The notes under the pieces were generated by a model. That model worked only from the letters and a program-made list of their open reading frames with translations. It ran no database searches and was not told the origin of the DNA. Positions 54,830 to 64,000 of a DNA stretch of 64,000 nucleotides are shown piece by piece. Origin of the DNA: Dactylorhiza incarnata (Eukaryota; Streptophyta; Magnoliopsida; Asparagales; Orchidaceae); the NCBI GenBank assembly GCA_033032865.1, contig JAWHQI010000074.1, forward strand, positions 9,232,501-9,296,500, written 5' to 3'. How positions within the stretch are numbered: position 1 is the stretch's first letter; every line of letters starts with the position of its first letter. Made by a program: the position numbers and the translations under genes.

Positions 54830-55715
54830 CCTTAAAGTTTATCTTGTAATGTGCAACGAAATTGATTATAGAAATCATGTGTAGGATTGCTTAGCATGCC
54901 TCTAAGTATGAGTAATGTTCTATATTTGATAATGATTTACTCAGTCGCATCTTTGATAATCTACATATGATTTTAATCATACTCATGCAAGATTGTGTAG
55001 AGTAACAACTTAACATTATTGGATGTGCGATTAGCTTACCTACACCACAATAAAAAATTCTTTCATGCACCCATATCTGAAGAAGTGTGTTCAATCAATA
55101 ACTTTATTTTTGCAAAAACAAGTGAATTCAGAGACCTTTATTACCAAACTAAAATTCAAATGAATAAATGACAAAGATAACTCCACCAAGCACTACTCAC
55201 CCACCTGATAAGTCTTAATGAGCATTGTGAGGTTGAGTACCTTGGAGAGAATTGTAAAGTGTTTTGTGCAAACACTTCTTTACACTACTTTTTTCTTGTA
55301 TGCTGGATCACAAATAAATCAAAGAAAACATAATATATGTGATCCCCCAAGCACTACTTTGCGCCATGATAAGTCTTAATAAGCGTTGTGTGTGCAGATC
55401 ACCTTGGTAGTTGTACTATTTTTCATGTGCATTGAAAAGAAATTTAGCATTGTGGGTGGAAGTAATTTTAAAAACGCATTTTTGATAATGTTGTGTTTAT
55501 TCCATTATACATTGTTTTGATTAAATCATTTGTATACTCTTATCAAAAACACTATTTGTACACATCATAATCTCTTATAAAACTTCTACTCATGAATATT
55601 GGACTCTAATGCATATCTACATTTTTTTTACAATCTTTAGTAGATACACTAGATAACATTGCATGATCTCTATAATGTATAAGCTTACTTGCATTATGAA
55701 TTCCCTATCATTGTT
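54830..55715 (+). mobile_element. H2 noncoding tail, second part
   Basis: Resumes after S. Matches the rc of 7330-6690 in H, including the duplicated ATTAAGACTTATCA/GTAGTGCTTGG units (55160-55430). No 3' LTR is seen before the LINE, so H2 is truncated or the LTR is unrecognised. Confidence 0.65.
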
Positions 55716-56626
55716 GGCTTACATCAAGGGTAAGCTTTAAGCCCTTATCTCTTTAACCTAATCTTAGATGAGCTCACCAAACATATCCAACAAGCAATAC
55801 CTTGGTGTTTATTATTTGCAGATGATATTGTTTTGCTCGATGAGATGTGTGAGGGTGTAAATGTAAAACTTGAATCTTGGCAAGACACTTTAGAAAAGAA
55901 GGGTTATAGGTTGAGCGGGACAAAGATGGAGTATATAGAGCTTAAATTTAGTAGTGCAAGAAGGTCGAATGACTCCGTCATTAAATTGGGTGACCAAGAT
56001 ATTTCCTGTAGTGAGTGCTTTAAATATCTGGGATCGATAATTCAAAAAGATGAAGGTGTAGATAAAGATGTGATACATAGAATCCAAGTAGGTTCGTTGA
56101 AGTGGAGAGGCGCACCTGAGATCTTATGTGATCGAAAAGTACCATTAAAACTTAAAGGCAAGTTTTATCTTAATGCAATTAGACCAGCAATGCTCTACGG
56201 TTCTGAGTGTTGGGCAGTGAATGGTGTACATGAGCAAAAAATGGGAGTTGCGGAGATGAGAATGCTTAGGTGGATGTGTGGTCATATGAGACTGGATATA
56301 ATTAGGAGTGAATGTACCAGGGATAAGATAGGAGTGATGCCAATTGTAGAGAAGATGTGAGATGCTCGTTTAAGATGGTTCAGACATGTACATAGGAGAC
56401 CATTAGAGGCACACGTTAGGTGTTGTAAGAGTTTAGTCACTAGACATGTTAAACGGGGGAGGGGTAGACCAAAAATGACTTGAAATGTAACTATAAGGAA
56501 AGACATAATGTACTTAGGTATTAGTGAGACTATGATTAAAGATAGGGCGCAATGGCGACAGATGATCCATATAGCCGACCCCACTATGGTGGATAAAGGC
56601 TTAAGTGTTGTTGTTGTATTATTAAT
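55716..56626 (+). pseudogene. RTE-type LINE, 3' fragment
   Basis: The reading frame starts in the RT at GLHQG, continues with LSPYLFNLILDELT, the catalytic FADDIVLL, and the C-terminal region of plant non-LTR RT proteins (GSECWAVN, MRMLRWMCGHMRLD, RRP). Stops at 55731-55733, 56358-56360 and 56481-56483 lie in one frame; the second fits CGA to TGA. The 3' end passes into a short (TTG)n/ATTATTA tail, typical of RTE. The 5' part is missing, as usual after incomplete target-primed reverse transcription. Confidence 0.88.
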
Positions 56627-56682
56627 ATTATTAGAATATTGTTATTTTTTTATAATCTATCTATAATATTTATACTTACTAT

Positions 56683-57540
56683 TGTCGCGGGTCGTTCAAC
56701 GCACTCCTAGATCGGTCGAGCTGAACCACCTTAGCTCGAGAGTGAGCCGAATTTGCAAACAGATAAACGTGAGAACCAACAATAGACAGCGAGAATTTTA
56801 TGTAGAAAACCCGGAAAGGGAAAAAACCACGGGGCCTAACCCAGTTTTGAATGATCCACTAGTTTTGTGTGCTACAAATAGTGTTGTTTTTCGAGGGTAA
56901 TAGGACACCGCTAGTTACAAAGATTTTGCGAAGTCTTCTCAACACTTAGGAGTCGAGTCCGGTGAAACGTGCTCGTGGTCCACCTCAAGCATGGAACTTG
57001 GCTGAGTAGTCCTTAGCGAAGCATTGCAGAGCGCTGCGGAGCAGCTGGAGCGGAGCGCCGTGGAGCATTATAGGGCAGCCTGGAGCGGAGCGTTATAGGG
57101 CAGCCTAGAGCGGAGCGCTGCGAAGCAACCTAGAGCGGAATGCTGTGGAGCAGAGCGGATCAAAGATGTCGAGGGGGTCCGCTCAGGAGAGTTTGGAGCC
57201 CAACCAAGATCCTTCCAAAGTCCTTGAAGGACAGCTAGAAATCTTCAAGGGAGAGCTTGAAGGTTGATGAAGATCTTCAAAGAATCCTCGCCGGAAACCT
57301 CAAGGGCTCCTTCTTCTCCCAATGCCAAAAGGTCCTATCAAATAGAGGCCTGACGCCACTTTTAAAGTTTATGAGGGGTGCGTTCTGGTAACTATGTCAT
57401 ACTAATTCTTGAATGAGCGAATGATAATACTTGATCTGGGGCCCACAGAACGCCAATTATAAGGTTATGACGAGTTTGCCCCCCGGTCATGCTGGACAGC
57501 CCGGGTAGCCCAGGCAGCCTCCCTGGTGGTAGTGGTGGTT
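56683..57540 (-). repeat. LTR-like fragment with GGAGCGGAGCG repeats
   Basis: The + strand starts TGTCGCGGGTCG. 57010-57160 repeats AGCGGAGCG, CTGCGGAGC and TATAGGGCAGCCTGGAGCGG. Minus-strand CTATTTGATAGG near 57338 could be a weak TATA box downstream of that cluster. No partner LTR in the window. Right edge uncertain. Confidence 0.4.
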
Positions 57541-57556
57541 GGCGATGGATGATAGT

Positions 57557-57676
57557 GGCGTGCTTCGTTAAGTGCATTGTTTTGATATTTCCGGTGAAAA
57601 TGTTAGTGGCGTGCTTCGTTAAGTCCAGGAAACCTCTGCGTGCTTCGTTAAGTGCATTGTTTTGATATTTCCGGTC
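57557..57676 (-). repeat. Triplicated GCGTGCTTCGTTAAGT near the A 3' end
   Basis: The 16-mer occurs three times at about 57560, 57608 and 57639; the first and last are followed by the same GCATTGTTTTGATATTTCCGG. Probably a small tandem duplication of the pol end and 3' untranslated region. Confidence 0.75.
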
Positions 57677-57800
57677 GCTGGGTCGCCGGGGTGGTATAAT
57701 TTCAAATGTTGTCCGTTAACCTTAAAAGATCCTTTTTCCAAGTGCTCTATAAGCAAAGTCCCGTATGGCCAAACTCTTTTACTCTGAAGGGACCGGACCA

Positions 57801-59080
57801 TCAGGTTTTTAATTTCCCCGGAAAAAGCTTAAGTCTAGAATTTAAAAGTAGGACAAAATCTCCTGGTGAAAAAGTTTTTGGATGTTTAATTTTTTTATCA
57901 TGATAGAATTTAGTTCGCTCCTTATAAAATTTATTATTTTCATAGGCGTTCGCGCGCCATTCATCGAGTTCATTAATTTGTAGTTTTCTTTGTTCGGAGG
58001 CTAAATCTAAATTCAAATTTAATAATTTTAGCTCCCAAAAAGTGCGATGTCCTAATTCTACCAGCAAATGACAAGCTTTACCATAGCCTAACCGGTGCGG
58101 CGTACATCCAATAGCGGTTGTATACCCTGTCCGATAGGCCCAGAGTGCGTCGTCTAATTTTAAAGCCCAATCTTTTCTATTAACGGACACGGTTTTTTCT
58201 AAAATTCTTTTAATTTCACGATTCACCACTTCCACTTGGCCATTTGCTTGTGGGTGGTAGGCGGTAGAAAGCTTGTGTGTAACTCCATATTTTGCTAAAA
58301 TTTTAGCAAGTTGGTTGTTACAGAAATGTGTGCCCCGATCACTAATTAGTGCTCGGGGTGTGCCAAATCGTGAAAATAATTTTTTTTTAAATGTACAACG
58401 ACTCTCGCATCGTTGGTGGGAAAAGCTTATGCTTTCGCCCACCTAGACACGTAATCCACCGCAACAAGAATATATTTATTATTACAGGAAGAGGATAAGG
58501 GACCTACGAAATCAATTCCCCACAAATTAAAAATTTTGCATTCTAAAAAAATGTTTTGGGGCATTTCATCCCGGTTAGAAATGTTACCTGACCATTGGCA
58601 CCGATCGCAATTTCTCACAAAATTGTGAGCGTCTTTGAATAAGGAGGGCCAATAGAAGCCCGCCTCTAGCACCTTTCTTGCGGTCCGGTTCGCTTGATAG
58701 TGACCACCGGTTGGTCCTTCGTGGCAGTGCCACAAAATTTTGACGCCTTCCTCGCTCGCAATGCAGCTTCTTACCACTTGGTCCGCGCAGACACGAAATA
58801 AAAAGGGGTCCTCCCAAAAATAATTTTTCAAGTCCGAAAAGAATTTCTTCTTTTGCTGACTTGAAAAATGTTTTGGTAGGACCCGGCCCACTAAATAGTT
58901 GGCCAAATCCGCATACCAAGGGGTGGAAGAAGTCGTTACCTTTATGATGGTGAGGAGGCATTCTTCAGGGAATTTGTCGTCAATTTCGGCCTTCACTAGC
59001 GCACCTGCCGCCGAATTCTCCAACCGTGAGAGGTGGTCGGCCGCAATATTCTCCGCTCCCCTTTTGTCTTGGATCTCCAA
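57801..59080 (-). pseudogene. pol: A integrase, two overlapping frames
   Basis: 59080-58427: zinc region ([17 protein letters not shown] ... CDRCQ) and the first catalytic block WGIDFVGPL. 58442-57801, another frame overlapping by 16 bp: [26 protein letters not shown] (catalytic E) and the C-terminal region ([14 protein letters not shown]). One frameshift separates them. Confidence 0.85.
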
Positions 59081-60762
59081 ATCGAATTCTTGTAGTAGGA
59101 GGATCCACCTTAGCAGTCGAGGCTTTGCATCTCCTTTTTATAGTAAATATCGGAAAGCGGAGTGATCTGTAAAAACAATAACTTTTGAAACGTTAAATAT
59201 GATCAAAATTTATTGAACGCAAATATTATTGCCAAAAAATCTTTTTCCGTTGTTGTATAATTTGCTTGTGTGGATGTTAGCGTTTTGCTTGCGTAATAAA
59301 TTGGGTGAAAATGTTTATTCACCCGTTGGCCTAAAACTGCACCTACAGCAAAATCGCTCGCATCGCACATGATTTCAAACGGAAGAGACCAATTTGGCGC
59401 GATTAAAATAGGGGAATTGATAAGTTTGTTTTTAATTTTATTAAACGCTTTTAAACATTCATCATCAAAATGAAATGCGGATTCTTTTTCTAAAAGATGA
59501 GTTAGCGGTTTTATAATTTTTGAAAAAACTTTAATAAATCGCCTATAAAAGCCCGCATGTCCTAGAAAACTTCTAATAGATTTTATATTAGTCGGAGGGG
59601 GAAGTTTTTCTATGACCTCGATCTTGGCCCTATCGACCTCGATCCCTTTATTTGAGATTTTATGCCCAAGGACTAATCCCTCTTGGACCATAAAGTGGCA
59701 CTTCTCCCAGTTGAGTGCCAAATTCGTGTCTTCGCAGCGTTAGAGAACACGATCAAGATTATTTAAATAATTTTTAAATGAATCGCCAAAAACAGAAAAA
59801 TCATCCATGAAAATTTCCATGACGTCTTCTACAAGTTCATTAAATATTACCAACATACATCGTTGAAATGTAGCCGGCGCATTGCAAAGACCAAACAGTA
59901 TTCTTCGATATGCAAAGGTGCCGAACGGACAGGTGAATGTGGTTTTCTCTTGGTCTTCGGGCGCAATTGGGATTTGAAAATATCCCGTAAGACCATCGAG
60001 AAAACAGTAGTATGAGTGACCGGATAAGCGTTCTAAGATTTGGTCAATAAAGGGTAATGGAAAGTGATCCTTGCGGGTAGCATCATTTAATTTCCTGTAA
60101 TCGATGCATACTCGCCAACCCGTAACAGTACGGGTCGGGATCAACTCATTATTTTCATTTGTGATAACCGTTATTCCACCCTTTTTAGGCACGACTTGCA
60201 CTGGGCTAACCCAAGTGCTATCAGAAATTGGTTAAATAATTCCCGCATCTAATAATTTTATTATTTCGGCCTTAACGATGTCCTTAATATTTGGATTAAG
60301 CCGTCGTTGAGGCTGAATAGTACTGTGAGAATTATTTTCTAAATTAATTTTGTGCGTGCAAAATGAGGGGTTAATCCCCTTGATGTCAGAAATTTGCCAT
60401 GCAATTGCATGGCGGTGATTATTTAATATTTTAATTAATTCGGAAATTTCTGAATCGTTAAGCACGGAAGATATAATCACAGGCAATTTTGAATCTTTTT
60501 CAAAAAATATATATTTCAAATGTTCTGGCAATTGTTTTAGTTCCAAACTCGGTGGCTCCTCATAAGATATTTTTATTTTAGAAATATTTAATTTTACTTC
60601 TTCAAATTTGAGCGGCCGAGTTATTTCTTTTAGACAAAATAAATTTTCAATTTCCGGATTTTCAAATAAAGGTGAAATTAATTCAGAAAATGACGTTATT
60701 TCCTCTTCAAAATTTGATTCTAAAGTAAAGCAAGAGTCGTCATTAGAAAAAGAATTTCTCAT
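59081..60762 (-). pseudogene. pol: A reverse transcriptase and RNase H, broken
   Basis: Pieces 60762-60232, 60201-59740 and 59721-59203 share a frame with single stops between. RT shows YRKLNDATRKDHFPLPFIDQ, LDGLTGYFQI and FMDDFSVFG; RNase H-side residues CDASDFAVGAVLGQ are near 59360. After 59203 the frame is lost in degraded sequence before integrase. Confidence 0.87.
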
Positions 60763-60782
60763 AGAGTTGTTAATACTAAAAG

Positions 60783-61872
60783 TTACTTCTTCATCCCCAA
60801 CTCATAGGAGAAGTTTGTCATTACTAACATCAATAATTGCCCGAAAGGACGTCCGAGAATAATAGGGACTTCGGCGTCTTCCTCAATGTCTAGGATGACA
60901 AAATATACCGGGAAGATAAATTTGTCAACCTTGACAAGCACATCCTCAATGACCCCTATCGGGAATTTAATTGATCTGCCTGCTAGTTGGATGCTTATAA
61001 TGGTTGGGCTTGGTGTGCCCAAACCAAGCTTTTTAAATAATGAAAATGGCATCAAATTTATGCTAGCGCCCAAATCTGTCAAGGCGTGTTTATTAAGAAA
61101 TTACCGAACAAGCACGGGATGGAAAACCGTCCCGGATCGTTTAATTTTTGCGGTAATTTATTTAATAAAATTGCCGAGCATTCAGCATTTAAAGATATAC
61201 GCGAAAATTTTCAAGTTTATTTTTATTAGAAAGTAGGCCTTTTAGATATTTTGCGTATTTGGGCATTTGGGTGATTGCTTCGAAAAATGGCACGTTTATT
61301 TGAATTTGTTTAAAAATTTCAGTAAATTTTCTATATTGCTCCTCATTGCGTTCATCTTTAAATTGTGAAGGATAAGGAATAGAAGGATTTTTAAGAATAC
61401 GCGGAGCTAAAGTAGAAGAAGGTAGAGTAGAAGAAGAAATAACCTGCGGAGGTGAAGTTGAAACGTTTACCTCTGGCTCGACCAAATTTGAGGAAGTTAC
61501 CTCCTTTCCACTGCGGAGGGTTATAGCGTTGGCACTCTCCCGTGGATTGGGCTCAGTATTGCCTGGTAGAGCTCCCTGCTGGCGTTCGGAGAACATCTTC
61601 GCGAGCTGTCCAATTTGATTTTCTAGACTTTTAATAGATCCGGAAAGATTCCGGATGTTGGAATCAGTAGAGGCGGCGTATTTGGTGAAGACCTCTTCAA
61701 GTGAAGGGGCCTTTGGTGGTGGTGGAGCGAATCCGGGAGGATTCGCTTGTGGGGGGCGTTGAGCATTATTGGGGTTGCTCCATGAAAAATTTGGGTGGTT
61801 CCTTAAACCCAGATTATAACTATTAGGAAGATTATTATTTGGGTTATAAGGAGGACGATAGGAGTTCCCCAT
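60783..61872 (-). pseudogene. gag: A gag C-terminus and protease, broken
   Basis: 61872-61189 is a Pro/Asn-rich gag C-terminus (MGNSYRPPYNPNNN, PPPPKAPSLEE) whose frame extends upstream through an Asn/Tyr-rich stretch to about 61925. 61082-60783, another frame, has the Athila-type protease DLGASINLMPFSLF and ILGRPF. The main gag domain is missing. Confidence 0.8.
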
Positions 61873-61925
61873 ATAATCTACTTGTTCTTGATTATAATAA
61901 TTATTATTATAATTATTAGCCCCGT

Positions 61926-62165
61926 GATATGTTTTTTTTTCTCTGTGATTGCTCTCTCTCTTTGAAAGAGAGAAGAAAGAGAAGAAAGCTCTTTCTTTCT
62001 TTTCGATTCAACCTTGGGCGGACGTTTTCGAAGAGTCCCGCGAGTAATTCTACTTTGAGGAATTACCCGTTATCCTATCGAAGGATAGAAGTAACGGACT
62101 CTTTCTCTTTCGAAATATCGAGGATTACTCCTCGGTCGCGTCCTTCGAAGGCTAAATGAAAAGAT
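61926..62165. other. Junction replacing gag N-terminus, rich in small palindromes
   Basis: gag homology stops near 61925. The next 240 bp hold adjacent hairpins: GTAATTC...GAATTAC (about 62044-62067), TATCC-TATCGA-AGGATA (about 62071-62086) and CGAGGATTACTCCTCG (62120-62135). No coding signal. It may be a breakpoint insertion or part of the element leader. Confidence 0.45.
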
Positions 62166-63400
62166 TGAAAAAGGGCTTTGCTTTATGTTGAAATTAAAAT
62201 TGAAAGCTTTTTGAAAATATTATTGCAACAATTTTTTGAGTAGTTGCAACAATTCTTTAAGAGCGTTTTAAAACTTCTTTTACCTTGAGCTAGTTGCAAC
62301 AACCAAAGAGGTGTTGCAACAAATTTTTTAGTGTTTTTAAAAGAGAGTTTTAAAAAGTGCTTTAGAGAGAAAGCTTTTGGGTTTATGTAATTATCCGGAC
62401 TAAAATCAATAAAGGCAAGTGGACCTTATCGATAGTAGTATAGGATATTTCTTTTGAATATCAAGGTCGTATTTTTCCAAGGTCGTATCGATTATTTCTA
62501 CTTCTTAGGAACGCGCTATTATTTTATCGAAAAGAGTTTGAAATTGATTTTTATGATTTTATAGAAAAGTTAGTGACGAAAAAGATAACTATCGCGGGCT
62601 TGGTGTGCGTTTAGCAAAAACCAAGAAAAGCGATGAAAAGAAAAAGAACGAAAACGTTAATTTAAAAAGTAGTTTTGCTTAGAATTTTTTAGGGTTTTAT
62701 AAAACGATAATGATAACTACGGCGATAATAAGCGATTGAGCGGGTAGCGGAATTAAGCAAAAAGCAATTATATTAAAAACAAAAGACGCACTAATTGAAA
62801 ACGCACACACTCTACAGAATTAAAATGAAAGCTGTAAATTGCAGAAATTAAAGAAATGCGATCCCTACCCAAATAGGTAGAGGGGAAATAAATGCGTGAG
62901 CAAGTCCTATCCAAACGGATAGGCGGGAAATAAATGCGTGACGGAAATGGAAACTATTCGATTACAAAAAAGGCGCAAACTTTATACTCATACACACACC
63001 CACTCTACGTTAATGAAATCTAATTAAAATAAAACAAATCTAAACTCATACACTCACACACACTAATATGAAATCATCTAAAAATTACAACAAAACTAAA
63101 AACAAGAAAATTACACTCATACACACACACACCCAAATTAAAATGGACAAAACTAATTGAAATAACAAAATCTAAATTAAAAGAAAAAAAACAAAAAGAG
63201 AACACACACACACTTTCACAAGAACAAAGAGAGAGTTACAAAAAACAAGCAAATTTTATTTCATTTTCATCATAAAAAGGGTTACAAAACATGAGAGAGA
63301 AAATGCAAAAAGAGAGCTAAAACATGAAAACAGCAAAAATTGGTCCACAATCTTAAGAAAAGGTCTCAAAATTCTGAACCCTTAGACTCAGCTGAATCTG
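62166..63400 (-). other. A leader and LTR R-U5 region
   Basis: AT-rich, no ORF. In the minus direction it follows the TATA box and should be transcribed leader. GGGAAATAAATGCGTGA occurs twice (about 62884 and 62927), and TTGCAACA words repeat at 62222-62320. The LTR inner border and PBS were not identified. Confidence 0.5.
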
Positions 63401-63402
63401 GC

Positions 63403-63872
63403 TATTTATAGAAAAAAATTTGGAATTACACGCCCTCGGACACGGGCGTGACATGGCTTGGGGTGCGAATAGCCAGAACAGCTGGATCCAGGCAGGTATT
63501 TGGAAGGCTTGACCGGCGACTTGGAAGTACACGGGCGTGTTCCAGGGAACACGGGCGTGTTCGATGTCGGCATTGTGCTGTCGGTTGCTGGGCATGACGG
63601 GCGGCGTGTCCTTTGTTCTTCTGGAAGGAATTGAGGGTCACGGGCGTGTCTGAAATGTCACGGCCGTGACTTTGATTTTTTTGGATGAAATGCTTCAAGT
63701 GGCTGGAATCTGGGATGGATATCCAACACGGGCGTGACCATGGTACACGGCCTCGGTCACGGGCGTGACCGAGGGCGTGACTTGATGTTTGAGTTGGAAA
63801 AAGAACAGAGAAAAGAAAATGTTAGGGATTAGTGAACACGCCCTTGGACACGGGCGTGACCTAGGGCGTGAC
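63403..63872 (-). promoter_or_regulatory. A LTR U3: TATA box and CACGGGCGTG dyad cluster
   Basis: TATAAATA on the minus strand at 63403-63410. Directly upstream (63428-63872) are at least ten CACGGGCGTG(AC) words, the best GGTCACGGGCGTGACC near 63755, with the half-site AGGGCGTGAC between. Same layout as E1, E2, E3 and E4 although the element is unrelated. Confidence 0.75.
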
Positions 63873-64000
63873 TTAACAAAATTACAGAAACTTTACAAAA
63901 TGAAAATAAAACTAAGTTAAAAACAAAAATAACAAAAACAAACATTTTATTCTTTAATTTACATATATTATTTAGAAATCTAATTAAAATTATACTAAAA

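Larger units (their letters stand above)
57540..64000 (-). mobile_element. A: Athila-type Ty3/gypsy element, 5' LTR partly in window
   Basis: Minus-strand gag end, protease, RT, RNase H and integrase (61872-57801) followed leftward by short duplicated noncoding DNA, and rightward by a leader and an LTR promoter (TATA 63403-63410). The protease DLGASINLMP and integrase ISDRGTHF are Athila-like. At least seven frame breaks. No env-like ORF and no 3' LTR are visible; the LTR start lies beyond 64000. Confidence 0.78.

Overview
This window is repeat-dense nuclear DNA of a flowering plant, probably a eudicot; the species cannot be told from sequence alone. I found no host protein gene, rRNA or tRNA gene. 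Almost every base can be assigned to LTR retrotransposons, most with tRNA-iMet type primer binding sites (TGGTATCAGAG and variants), plus one 5'-truncated LINE. Ten element bodies can be separated. I use working labels: E1 to E5, G, H, H2, S and A.

Layout and nesting. The oldest layer on the left is G, a gypsy-type element on the + strand with antisense ORFs and a 3' LTR (25513-25575, 29934-32139 and 44497 to about 45450). Three elements lie inside it: H (minus strand, non-autonomous Copia with a gag-like ORF and a long noncoding tail), E5 (25576-29928, minus, Copia with internal deletion) and E4 (32140-44491, minus, large SIRE-like Copia). H was itself hit by E1 (1-6688, minus, Tat-type gypsy), E2 (9073-16490, plus, SIRE-like Copia that has lost pol) and E3 (18587-25129, plus, Copia). 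Target-site duplications support E2 (CCAAA), E3 (ATGAT), E4 (AAGGT) and E5 (GCCTG/GCCTA). When E2 is ignored, the gag-like ORF of H reads straight across the junction. To the right are H2 (about 45460-55700, plus, same family as H), S (50809-54824, about 4 kb, solo-LTR-like, inside H2, duplication TCACG/TCATG), an RTE-type LINE tail (55716-56626), an LTR-like fragment (56683 to about 57540) and an Athila-type gypsy element A (about 57540-64000, minus).

The most unusual signal is not a gene. At least eight element families each carry a cluster of a short, family-specific, CpG-containing dyad. In most families the cluster lies about 20-550 bp upstream of a TATA box in the LTR. Examples: GCGTCGA-N7-TCGACGC (E2), GCGGTCT-N8-AGACCGC (E1 and E3, a gypsy and a Copia element), GTCTCAGC-N6..9-GCTGAGAC (E4 LTR), GAGTTCGTCGAACTC (E4 internal), GGTCACGGGCGTGACC (A) and CCACTCGCCGGCGAGTGG (G). 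In E2, E4 and G a similar module (dyads, then a TATA or TATA-like box, then ATG about 90-105 bp later) also sits internally, directly in front of an accessory ORF. E2 and E4 encode related accessory proteins (ORF2). This suggests private cis-element arrays, perhaps read by a host or element-encoded DNA-binding protein. That is inference; the arrays, TATA boxes and ORF homology are visible in the sequence.

Nearly all coding regions are damaged by a few stops or frameshifts. Several stops fit CpG deamination (CGA to TGA). E2 looks youngest: its LTRs are almost identical apart from repeat-number and poly-C changes. The E4 LTRs differ most clearly at CpGs of the dyad cluster.
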